Part shown: piece by piece, positions 10,781 through 21,900 of the stretch
How positions within the stretch are numbered: position 1 is the first letter of the stretch
How the letters are laid out: each line of letters opens with the position of its first letter
From: Pestalotiopsis fici W106-1
Lineage: Eukaryota; Ascomycota; Sordariomycetes; Amphisphaeriales; Sporocadaceae
NCBI RefSeq assembly: GCF_000516985.1
Contig: NW_006917102.1
Span: 434,001 to 498,000 of the forward strand
Direction of reading: 5' to 3'
Length of the DNA stretch: 64,000 bases
The notes under the pieces: model-generated
What the model saw: the letters and a program-made list of their open reading frames with translations, nothing else
Databases searched by the model: none
What the model was told of the DNA's origin: nothing
Position numbers and translations under genes: made by a program

Positions 10781-10924
10781 CTTACGCAAAAAAATTATTA
10801 GCAATAGCAAAACCGTAAGCAATAGCAAAATCGTTAATAATAGCAAAATTATAAAGTTAAAAAATACCGTAATTTATAGCAAAATAATTAGCGATAATAA
10901 AATCGTAAAATTAAAAAATACCGT
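10781..10924 (+). repeat. 18-bp minisatellite at the island edge
   Basis: About eight consecutive 18-bp units, the best two being AAGCAATAGCAAAACCGT-type at 10799-10816 and 10817-10834; later units drift. Because 18 is a multiple of three, one plus frame reads as a hexapeptide repeat (SNSKTV, SNSKIV, NNSKII, KLKNTV, IYSKII, SDNKIV, KLKNTV). Whether it was ever coding is unknown. Confidence 0.65.
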
Positions 10925-11291
10925 AATATGCCGTAAATATCTAAAATTATTTTTGCTATTTATAATTAGTATTTAGCTAAAAAATTTACGTAATTGTTAA
11001 AATTATCGTAATTGCTATAATTAACCCGATTTAAAATTATTAATTCTTAATTAAGCCTAATTAAAATTACGTAATAGCGCGTAAATAGGACTTATGCTAT
11101 AAGATTTTTTATATTTTCCCTCGGTTTTTAGCTATATAATTTTAGCTTTTTTAAATTATTAATTTACCGGTAAATTATAATTATTATATACCCCTATTTT
11201 CCACTTACGTATACCTTTTAAAGCTAATTTATCGTAATAATCGGGTTTTCGAGTCGATTTTATACGTAACGCGATTTTTTTAAAGTTTTTG

Positions 11292-11705
11292 CGATTAAAT
11301 ACGGCTAAATTAGCGTATATACGACCCCGGGCGCAATTTTATATTAAGCAATTATTTTTAGCATATTATAATATATTATTTAATCTTATAATAACTGCAA
11401 ATTCCCTTATTTACGGGCATTTTTATATTTTATTATCGCTAAAAATGCATTATATAACCTATTTTACGTCGTTTGCAACTTTTCCCGGCTTAATATAATT
11501 AAATATAGCTAAATTAGCGTATATGCGACCTTAAACGTAATTTTATATTAAATAATTACTTTTAATATATTATAATATATTACCTAATTTTATAATAACT
11601 ATAAATTCCCTTATTTACAAGCATTTTTATATTTTATTATCGCTAAAAATGCATTATATAGCTTATTTTACGTTATTTATAATTTTTCCCGGCTTAAAAC
11701 GATTA
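11292..11705. repeat. 204-bp tandem duplication, diverged
   Basis: Two head-to-tail copies, about 11292-11495 and 11496-11705. Both contain GCTAAATTAGCGTATAT (from 11304 and from 11508), then TTATATTTTATTATCGCTAA with AAATGCATTATATA, and end TTTTTCCCGGCTTAA (first copy CTTTTCCCGG). Most differences between copies are C/T or G/A, as RIP would produce. No coding role is visible. Confidence 0.75.
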
Positions 11706-13399
11706 AATAATTGACCGAAAGCCTATTTTTTATAACGTATATTAACCCGTAATTTATATATTATTAATTTTTATTATATTTTTAAAATTATTTTTGCCTT
11801 TTAATAATTATTTATTACCGATTTTTACCGAAAAATTACTAATTATATTTTTATAATAATCTTAATATTTTTATTAACCCGAATTAATATTTGCGATTTA
11901 TTTCGCTATTTTTCGGTTTTAACCGATTATTTACGCGATTTTACGACGCTTTCCGATTTTTTTTAAGGTTTTTCGACGCTTTTTAACCGCGGTTATAATT
12001 AACGGAAAAAAAAAACCTAAAAAAAATAAGCTAAAAAAAATGCTTAAAGCTTCTAAAAAATAAGCTCGAATTAAAAGCGAAAAAGCCCGAAAAAAGGAGG
12101 AAAAAGCCGAAAAAATCCGAAAAGCATTAAAAATACGCATTTAAAAGCTAAAAAAATAAATAGCTAGCCGTAAAGCTTTACCGATCTTTTCCGGCACTAA
12201 AAGCACCTTTTTAACCCCGGTTAAGCGCAAATTTACGGTTATTAATATAAAAAATACCCGTTAGCTTAATAAAACGCTATATAACGGAATTATTATATTA
12301 AAGGCTTATAATTGCAATTTAATCGATCCGGTTACGAATAACGCCGATTTAGCTAAAAATTAAATTCCCGTTTTTGCTAAAAACCATTTTAGCCCGAAAA
12401 AATATAATTAGGCTAATATTACGGTTTTTATAATATTAAAGCTAAATATTAAAATTAGCCGAAATATTAAAATAATTAAAAAAAATTACGTAAATAATAT
12501 ATTTATATCGTAAATAACCGAAAATAATCGAAAACGTGCTAATAAAGATTTACGGTAAAAAAAAAATATTTTTACGCCCGAAAATATATTATAAATTTAT
12601 TTTAACGAAAAGCGTAATAATAATAAAAATATTTAGTAAACCTTTAATTTATAATAAATTTTAATTGCTTTCGACGCTAAAAAATTACGAATAATATAAA
12701 ATATAAAAAGGTAATAATATTAATATTATTAATTTCGAAGCCGCTTTAATAATTATTTTCGGTATTTTTTTGGCCGTTTCCGACGTTTATAACCGTTATT
12801 CAAACGATTCCGGCTTTTTTCGCTTTTGTATTATTATAAAAAATTATAATAATAATGCTTATTCGAATTATTATTATAATAGCTAAAAAAGGCAATATTC
12901 GCACCGATTTAATAAGTTTCCGAAAATAGCTTTTTAATAAATTTCGACCGCTAATTTATTTTATAAATTTTTAAAAGCGCGGCTTTTTAAAAAAGTTAAA
13001 AAAAAAATTTAATTAAACCTTTTTCGACTTTTTTTAACCTTATATAACCGGCGATTTTAAAATATAAAAACATTATAAAACCTATAAAATATATTTAACT
13101 ATTTTCGACCTTTTTTTGCTTTTATCGGCTATTTTTATTTTTTACCGCGTTTTACGCTTTTCGATTATTTTCGACGTTATTCGGAAATTTTTTTTAAAAT
13201 AAATTACCGTTATAAAATTTTTTATATTTTTATAATTTTTTTAGCCCGTATTTCCGGTTTTTTTCGATAAAAATTAGCATTTTTCGGTATTTTTCGGCAA
13301 TTTATAGCTTTTTTTTAATATAATATAAAATTTAAAAAGGTTTTTAACCTTTTTCGGGCTTAAAAAATTATTTTCGACCGTTATAATACCCTAAAAGCC
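11706..13399. other. Decayed DNA left of the Gypsy element
   Basis: No element could be named. In one plus frame 12030-12150 reads as a Lys/Arg/Glu-rich segment (KARKKEEKAEKIRKALK) followed by decayed sequence to about 12420. Such charged tails occur in pogo/Fot1-type fungal transposases, but no DDE triad was found, so this is only a hint. The sequence CTAAAAGCC at 13391-13399 is the left insertion flank of the Gypsy element and includes its target-site duplicate AAGCC. Confidence 0.35.
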
Positions 13400-13548
13400 T
13401 GTTGGGCGTAGCCCAATATAATGACTAAGCAGATGACTAAGCGCGCAACGCTTAGCGTTGCTATATAAGAGATTGGCTTACGGCCAATTTATAAATAGGA
13501 AATATATGCTTTTACCATACTCTCTTTATAACCTAATAATGCCTAATA
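13400..13548 (+). repeat. Gypsy 5' LTR
   Basis: 149 bp, starting TGTTGGGCGTAGCCC and ending GCCTAATA, where an ancestral CA end has become TA. It contains TTGCTATATAAGAGATTGGC, a TATA-like promoter element. It matches 28232-28380 over its full length with mainly C/T and G/A differences. AAGCC lies immediately outside. Confidence 0.9.
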
Positions 13549-14619
13549 ATTAATAGCACTATTACTAATTAGCCAAAAGCCAATTAAACTAATATAATAT
13601 AATATAACCTAATATATCCTAACGACACCGTATATTAATATCCGCTGCCTATAGCTATAACGGCCATAATTAAGCACCGCATCCCCTTTCCCAAATAAAC
13701 CTAAATAACGGATTATAACGCCTTAAATTATAACGTATTATGTTTCCTAGACTTCGTGGACGACCACTTATAAATTAAGTAGATTAGGGGCTTGAACGTG
13801 GCTTATTTTGGCCTAATCCGGCAATACGCATAAAGATATAAAATCTAATATACCGGGTAAACGCCCGCTATTATAAGCAGGATAACTCGAATAAGCCGCT
13901 AAACTAGCGAGGACGCCCCGAATTACCCTTAAAATTAGCTATTCGATAAAGCCGTAATCCGATAGCTTGTGTTTAATACCGTAGCAGCAATCCAACGAAA
14001 AACGCCATTATAACAATATTCCCCGGATATTCTAACCTTATTTTTTTATAATAATAATAATCGTTTATATAAGAGAATATAATCGGAAGGCACTCCCTAA
14101 ATCCCAGGATTTTTCCTTAATCCGCCCCTAAAACCTTAAACGCTAACCCCATAAAATAGGCAGCTATAAAATCAGGTCTTACTTAGCATAAAGGTATAAC
14201 CGGGCGCTCTTAAACGGAAGGTACTCCCTAAGCAAAAGTTGCCTAAATATACTATTAAGCTAAGCTCCTTCCCCGACCCTTTATAGGAAGGTGTGGGTGA
14301 ATCCTATTTATGCATTAAAATAAGCATAAGCGACTCCTAAGCAATATTGCCGGACTGGGCCACTAAATTCCCACTTATTACTAAAGATATATATAGCGCT
14401 AACGCCCTTTAAAATAAAGGGAAAGGTATAGCGCAAGCTGCTCGAAAGGTCACCTAACCCAGTACCAAAAATAATAGGAAGACCACTACCTAACGGACCA
14501 CCCGCACCCTTTTAACGGAAATTGACCCAACCCGTCCCCGCGTATAGATACTGTTATCGGAGCCTAATAACGGAACTCCCGATCCGCAATAATCACACTA
14601 TATATCCCCAGCAAGCAAT
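13549..14619 (+). other. Gypsy 5' leader, lightly RIP-mutated
   Basis: About 1.07 kb between the 5' LTR and the Copia insertion site. GC content is near normal in 14100-14620 and CpA/TpG are present, unlike the rest of the island. It continues beyond the Copia element at 19891. No coding frame was recognised here, so it is read as the untranslated leader before gag. Confidence 0.55.
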
Positions 14620-14624
14620 ATAAG

Positions 14625-14857
14625 TGTCAGATGGTGGATTATGGTTCCCATACACTGGGGTGTGCTTGAGCACACGGATCAACCCCATAGTGTTCAGATA
14701 GATGTACGGGACCTCCCGGGGATTAGCCGGGGCCACCTAAATAAGCGTATACCTTATTAAAACTAAAAGGCGCAGAATATAAATTAATATATTATATAAT
14801 TAATATTTATATTAGATTAGTTTAAATTTTAATAGGAAAGCACTACTTTAATTAATA
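14625..14857 (+). repeat. Copia 5' LTR
   Basis: 233 bp, starting TGTCAGATGGTGGATTATGG. Bases 14625-14755 keep CpA/TpG; from about 14780 the sequence is RIP-mutated (ending ATTAATA where the 3' copy has ATCAACA). It shares GACCTCCCGGGGATTAGCCG with the 3' copy. Confidence 0.92.
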
Positions 14858-17800
14858 ATTAAAAATTTTAGTGCCTTTACCGAAGCTACGAAAATAATAA
14901 CCACGAAAAAAGCCGGAATCGGCCTAACGGCATCGTTAAAAATAACCTCCGATTAAAATAATTAAAAATATGCGTTTTAGATCTAAATATAAATTGCCGG
15001 ATTAATTAATTACCTTAAAAATAAAATAATTTTAATTAAAACCCCAGTCGAACCGGATATAAAAAAAACTAAATATATAAAAACCGCGGCTATTACCCTC
15101 GAAGCTATAAATATAAATAACGATCCGATTATATAAAATAAAAAAAACGGGAAATAAACGATTACGGATCTTACTAAAAAAGGTTAAAAATTATTTAACC
15201 TCGATTATAATTATTATAAAATAAAAAAGGCTATATACGCTAAATAATATACGGCGATTAAAAAAATCACGAAATAAATAACTATAACGATTTTTTTAGA
15301 TTTTTTCTCCACGTATTGCTTAATTAACGAGCCTTTATATAAATAATACGAAAATCTAAGGGCTCGCTATAGCAAATTAGCCATAAATAACAAAAAAAAA
15401 GCAAAAAAATAATATTTAAAAGCTTTTAAGCTTCCGAAAATATTAAAAAAAGCTACTAATTAAGTTAATAAATAGGAAATAATTATAGCGAAAGCCTAAA
15501 CAAAGCAAATAATTAAAATATAAAATAATTCGGCTTGGGCTATAGATTTTTTAAATATAGTTATTTTAATTATGCTATAATAAGCTGCCTTTTATTAAAT
15601 TTATAAAAAATAAAATATTTTAAATAAAAATTTAAAATATCGGGTAATAAGCAACAACTTCCGTAAAAGCTTAAGCATTTAATAGCCGATTAGGCTAAAA
15701 ATTAGGAAAAGCGCTTTCGCAATTTACGCTAATAAAGCTAAAAAATAGCCCTAAAACGGATAAAATAAAAACGCTTACCCCGTTAAAAATTAAATGCTTT
15801 CCCGATTAAATGCGGCTAATTTACGTAAAAAAAGGGGTAGACGAATTACCTATAATAAAAGGCAAAAAGATATTAGATACCTTACTTGCCACCTTCCTTA
15901 TACCTTTAATTTGTGTTTTTACGTATTCCCAAAAAAAGCCTATCCAGGTTTCGTCCCTAAAAACAAAATATAAGCATAAATAAATAAAGCCTTTAAAAAA
16001 GACCCTAATTTATAGGAATAAATTCGCAATATAAAAAGGATTAAAACCAGCCGAATTAGCATATTACGAATAACTAAAAAAAAATCGCTCCCGATTAATA
16101 TAGATTAATAGGATAGACGATTAGTGGCAAACGTATAAAGCAGTTTTATAACATCTATAAAAGATTACTTTTTGCGCTATTTAGTTATCCTAAATCCAGC
16201 GATAACGATTTTAATCATAAATATAAAAATAAAGCTTATTAACTACAAACAAACTCCTAATTACGACTTTATTTAATTAGGCGACCGGAAATTACTTATT
16301 TACGGATACGGCATAATAACTATACAGCTCGGATCCAAAATATTATTATTAAATAATATAATCTATTATCCCAGGTTGCTAATTATATTGGTGTTATTCC
16401 GTTAATTATAAGGATAAAGATACTATTAGGATAATAAAAACGACCTTATAATATTACGCAAAAGAAATGGATCTTTAATTAGCATACTCCAAAACCAATA
16501 TAGATAATACGTTCTCGAATACAAACTTTACGAATTACCTTTAGCGTTATTTATTATTTACCGGAAAAGATATATAATATAGATAAAAAGGCTACCATTA
16601 ACTAGGGAAGCTATATAATAGCACCACAAAATAAGACATCCAGGCCCGGCAGCTCTTAAATACCTTATCTATTTATTTTAAAAAATAAGAATTAAAAGAC
16701 CAATTATAATAAAATATAAAGCCTGCGTATTTATAAAAATTACGCGCTAATTACGGTAAGCGCTATAGCTAATTAACGAAAATTATAACGAACGATTAGC
16801 TATAAATTTTTATAATTATACTAAAAAGATCGAAAATTATATATCCTAAATATTAATTATTTATCGGTAAACGGGATATATATAAAATTATTATTTTACG
16901 GAAAAAACTACGGTTATATTAATTAACGCTTTCCGATCGTTTTTAAATATAATAAAAACCTAATATAATATTAAAATTAAAATTATTAAATGCGATAATA
17001 AGATTATAAAAATTAAATAAATAATAAGAAAATACCTCGAAAATAAATATATTAAACTCGAGCCTTTAGCATTATATATATAAGCCTAAAATAAAACTGC
17101 TAAACGCTTAAGGGGTATAATTAAAAAAAAAAACGGGTAATGCGCATTAACGCAAAACTCTTTTACTAACTCTAGCCCGAAATCGGTAAAACCGCGGTAT
17201 ATTTATATAATCGCACGCCGAATTATAATTCCCGATAGCGTATATTATATATAAAATTCTATAAAGCAGTTATAAAAGCAAAAAAAATTCTAAATCCAAG
17301 CTATAAACCTAATTAAACCTATTTTAAAGCATTCGGATACAAAGCGTACGTAATAACGCCAACGGCATAACAGAAATTCGGCCGTTTATAGCAATTAGCA
17401 CCTAAAATATAAATAAAATACCTAATCGGATATAAATCATCTAATATTTATAAAATCTAAATTCCTAATTAAAATAAATTAATTAATACGAAAAATATAA
17501 TTATAAACGAAAAAAAACTATACGACGGAAAATAGGATATATTTAAAAACGAGCTTTTAAATGCTAATACCTAGCTTATCGCCGATTTCGTAATTAACTA
17601 CGCAATATTTAAAAATAAGATTTTACAGGAACTAAAAAGTGAAGATACCGCCGTAAAAGATATCCTATTAGGCGATAATTAAAATAATCAAAAAGAAAAT
17701 AATAATTAAAAAAATAAAAAAGCAACGCTAAATAAAAAAAATAAATAATACCCCTTTATTATAACGAAATTTGCCTTTTAAACTTTATTATAAATATTTT

Positions 17801-19480
17801 TATTAGCTTTATTAATATATAATATAAAGGCGATTACGATTAAAAATACGGCGCTATTAAAAAAAAAACCTAAAATAATCCTATGGCAAGCAGTTTTCCT
17901 AGCTGGTTATAAAGCCGTTCCCAAAATAGGATAAAATAATAATTAAAACGATAAAGCGAAGCTAAAACGCTCCTTTTATTAAAGGGTAAAAATTTATAAA
18001 GCGGAAATCCCAGCTTCCCCTAAATAATATTATAAATTATATTATTATCCGTTTAACAAATTATTCTTTTAAATAAAAGCTAATTATTTATAAAATTATA
18101 AAAATATACGATTTTAAACCGAGATTAATAAGAAGGATTTACGAATAAAAGGCAAATAAATTTTTAATTATATATAAATATATATATATAAATTCGATAA
18201 ATATAGGAGATTTTAAAAATATAAAACAAAATTCGTCGTTTACGGTAATTAATAGGCGAAATCTTAAAATTAGGAAATTTATACGGCTATATTAGCTAAA
18301 AAATTATTTCGCACCCTAATCGCAATTATAGCGAAATTCGATTTTAAATTAATATAATACAACATAATAAACGCGTTTATATACGCTTTTATTAATTAAA
18401 ATATATTTATAAAAATGCCGGATAAATATCGAAAAAAGAACGCTATATTATTATTAAATAAAGCATTTTATAAATTACGGATATTACCGTTATTATAGCA
18501 AAAAAAATTTATAAAAACTCTAGCCGAAATCGGTTATACCTAAATATTATATAAGCCCTATATATTTATTAAAAAAAAAATACTAATTTTTTTTTACGTT
18601 AACAATATAATTATCGCATATAAAAATAAAAATAAAAAGGCTATTAATTACTTAATATAGCACTTTATAAAAAAATACAAAATTAATAATAGCAAGCCAA
18701 TATAATGGTTCCTTGGGATGGAAGTGATTAAAAATCGTATATCTAAAATAATCTGGCTTTTTTAAAAGGCTTATTTTAAAAAAATCGCTAAGCTTATAGA
18801 TAAAAAAAAGATTTATATAACGCTAATAGGCTATAAAAAATTTATATTTCGATTAATTATAGCGTTTCCTTATAAAATATAAAAATATTAAAAAAAATCG
18901 GATTATTATTATTCGCGGCTGTGTTTACGAAACTAAATATTATATTCGTAATAGCTAGATTAGCTCGATTCCTTAATAATCTAAGCTAAGTATATTAAAA
19001 AGCTGCTGATCGAGCTTTAATTTACCTAATTAATACTAAAGAATTTTCGCTTAAAATCGGAGGATCCTCTAATTTGGTAATTGCTAGTAACGCATTATTT
19101 GCCGATAATAGCATCGATCGCAAAAATACCCAAGTATTCGCTATAAAGCTATTCGGAGGATTAATTAATTGGCGATTAAATAAATAAGATATAGTTATTA
19201 CTTTTATTATAAAAGCTGAGTTGCTTGCCCTAGCGCAAGCTGCCAAAGAGATACTATTTGTTAGCCGATTATTAAAGGAATTATCGATATAGCTGGATAA
19301 TAGCATTATTACTATTAAGTATAATAATAAATAGATTATTAATTTGATTAATGCCGAGATCGCGTTATTAAAAATAAAGCTTTGTTACGTGGATATTTAT
19401 AATTATTGGTTACGATAAAAAGCTTAAAAAAAAGGATTAAAATTATTTATAAACCTTTAAATAAAATAATAATAGATAAA
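14858..19480 (+). pseudogene. Copia gag-pol polyprotein, RIP-inactivated
   Basis: Decayed Copia polyprotein. The clearest part is reverse transcriptase at about 17.88-18.90 kb. One plus frame reads through many TAA/TAG codons with FDFKLI.YNIINAFIYA, IFIKMPDKYRKKN, LNKAFYKLRILPLL, the catalytic box as FFYVNNIIIA (YVDD changed to YVNN, 18595-18606) and WFLGMEVIKNRI. RNase H follows at 19.02-19.42 kb with NALFADNSIDRKNTQVF, KLFGGLINWR and AELLALAQAAKEILFVSRLL. Gag, protease and integrase must lie in 14.9-17.8 kb but are too mutated to place precisely. Substitutions are nearly all stop-generating transitions with little sign of indels. Confidence 0.85.
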
Positions 19481-19652
19481 TTAACGAAAAGCTTGCTAAT
19501 AAGCAAATAACAGAATTTTTTATAATAAATAGGATTTAACGTTGCCTATTGTAATTAAAACGAATAGCCCTAAAAAAAGCTATATTTTGCTAATTAGCAA
19601 TTTTAATTTAAGTATAGCCAGATCCACGATAAATCGTGGATTTAAAGGGGTG

Positions 19653-19885
19653 TATTAAATAGTGGATTATAATTCCCATATATTAGGGTATGCTTAAGCA
19701 TACGGATCAACCCTATAATATTTAAATAGATATACGGGACCTCCCGGGGATTAGCCGGGGCCACCCAAATAAGCGTATACCTTATTAAAACTAAAAGGCG
19801 CAGAATATAGATCAATATATCACATAATTGACACCCATATCAGACCAGTTTAAACTCTAATAGGAAAGCACCACCTTGATCAACA
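19653..19885 (+). repeat. Copia 3' LTR
   Basis: 233 bp, starting TATTAAATAGTGGATTATAA, which is the 5' LTR start TGTCAGATGG after G-to-A and C-to-T changes, and ending CCACCTTGATCAACA. The last 80 bases are almost free of RIP changes. ATAAG follows directly. Confidence 0.92.
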
Positions 19886-19939
19886 ATAAGTAGCGTCCCA
19901 AGCAGCCTAATCCGAACCCCAGCTAGTGACACGGGCATA

Positions 19940-21900
19940 ATGCCGAACCAAAAGGCGGACGAGAACCTACGCCGCATAACGGCAGCGGCTTTCGCCGCTT
20001 TATAAGGCATCCTCGAAAACCCCGATAATGCAGTGGGCAGGACGGCCTAAGCTTTTACCGCTAATTAAACCCGGTATAAGAATAAGGGTATAAAATGGGA
20101 TATCGAGAAGATCGGCTATTTTTATCCTAATATCGAGGACTTTTACGGTTAGGGCGATTATATTATAATTAGCGGTAGATTATATTAGCGCAACGTTTTT
20201 GCTTTTACGGACTCCGTCCGCGATTATATTATTAGCATACTAGAACGCTAGGAATTCGTCGCTTTTAGCCTTTTGCAGCTATTAAAAAGCGACGCTTAAT
20301 TTTAGTATTATAATTTAGGCAGATTAATTAAAGACCTTATAGCCGTTAACCTAAAGCACGCTTTTAATTAGCTGGAAACGCGTTTTAAGGTAAATAAGGC
20401 CGAAGCCTTTAATCGCTTTAAAAAATTATAATTCTTTTAAGCCGATATATAAAACGGGAAAAATTATCGCATATAGGCGCTCGATATAATCCGCTTATAT
20501 AAGGCCGCGGGCCTGGACCGTTATATTTAATAGCTAAACCAGCTTTATAATAAAACTTATTTAGGTTTGCGAAAGTTACTAATGCGTTTAACCTTAAATA
20601 TAAAAACCGAAATTTGGCTCGTTTACGCCGAAAAAAAATAAAAAGCCTATAAAAACAAGCTAGCTTAGGCCTAATTAGCCGGAGGATTATTAAACGATTT
20701 TTTAATTTAAAACCGTATCCCCGTATAAGCCTAATTTATTATTAAGGCATTATTATAATAAAAGCTGCTAGCTAATATAATATATATAAATAATTACCCG
20801 GAGGCCTATATTAACGACGAATAAATAGGTATTAAAAATGCTAATTAATCGTATTAAGGTAATTATAATAATAAAAGCGGCTATAATCGTTCGGGAGGCC
20901 CTAGCTTCCGCGGTCATTAGGGCGGAAATATACGACTTTTTAGTCGTAACTAATTTTAAATTAATTAAAACCGACTTTAACCTAATTTTAATAAGCCTTA
21001 ACTTAATTAAAACCGTGGCTAACGCGGCTTATAACGCGGACGGGGCGGATTCCGCGGCCGAAAATACGGTTTATACCGTCGTAGCTTCCGACGATAAATT
21101 AAACCGCGCTAAAACGGATTAGCGTATATTAGCATTAAGGATAAGCGCATCGTTAGCGCCGAAAATAATAATTTAAAAAAAACCGAAGCCTAGCTATAAA
21201 TTAAGGGTTTTTGCTTAATAAATATAAATAAAAAAACCGATAGCTACGCTATCGATAATAAAATTTAATACGATTATATTTCGTTTTAATATAAAAATAA
21301 ATTAGATAAAGCTAAGCGAATTTATCGAAAATATAATTAGGAATTCTTAACGCGCTTTTTATGCTTTTAGCATATTTTCGCAAATACGTATACGCCCTTT
21401 AAACCACGAGCAACGAAATTAATTACACGATAATAAAAATACGCTTTCCCTACGCTTTTAACTTTTTTTAACGGAGCGGAAATTATATATTATATTTAAG
21501 CCGAATTAATACGAATAACCGTTACGCTTAATATAATAGACCTTTTCCGCCTTTTGCTAACCGGAAACGTATATTTTTCGTTAGAAGACTTTTCCTAAAA
21601 TAACCCGATTATACGGGCTAAAATTTAATCTTTTAAAAAAATAACCTTAATTATAAACCTTTATAAGCCGTAAGCTAAGCTTGCGAAATATATATATATT
21701 TATATGCTTATAGCGACCGATTAAAGGCTTATAACCGTATACGTCGATAACGGGGCTTTATATTAAATAATTAGCCGCGAATAGCTTAATATATTTTTTT
21801 TTTATTTATTTAATAAATATTATATAAATTATAATAATTATAAATATAAAAAAATAAATTATTATAACGGAATTAGCTATATTTAAGTTTTAAATTATAG
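19940..21900 (+). pseudogene. Gypsy gag-like reading frame, RIP-inactivated
   Basis: Begins at an intact ATG (19940) encoding MPNQKADENLRRITAAAFAA, then becomes interrupted by TAG/TAA while staying in one frame (for example IEKIGYFYPNIEDFYG and AFTDSVRDYIISILERWEFV). Position between LTR leader and pol makes gag the natural reading. An ORF at 20838-21122 is a RIP-spared piece of the same region. No zinc knuckle was recognised. The boundary with pol is approximate. Confidence 0.6.

Larger units (their letters stand above)
14625..19885 (+). mobile_element. Ty1/Copia LTR retrotransposon nested in the Gypsy leader
   Basis: 5,261-bp element with 233-bp LTRs (14625-14857 and 19653-19885) and perfect 5-bp target-site duplications ATAAG (14620-14624 and 19886-19890). 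The purine-rich AAAGGGGTG just before 19653 fits a polypurine tract. Internal sequence encodes a Copia-type polyprotein with reverse transcriptase and RNase H last, as expected for Copia. It lies inside the Gypsy element and so inserted later. The left half of the 5' LTR and the right end of the 3' LTR are almost unmutated, while everything between is strongly RIP-mutated. Confidence 0.93.

Noticed and set aside
19022..19306. Minus-strand 94-residue ORF in the island
   Set aside because: It is the antisense shadow of the Copia RNase H, whose motifs read on the plus strand.
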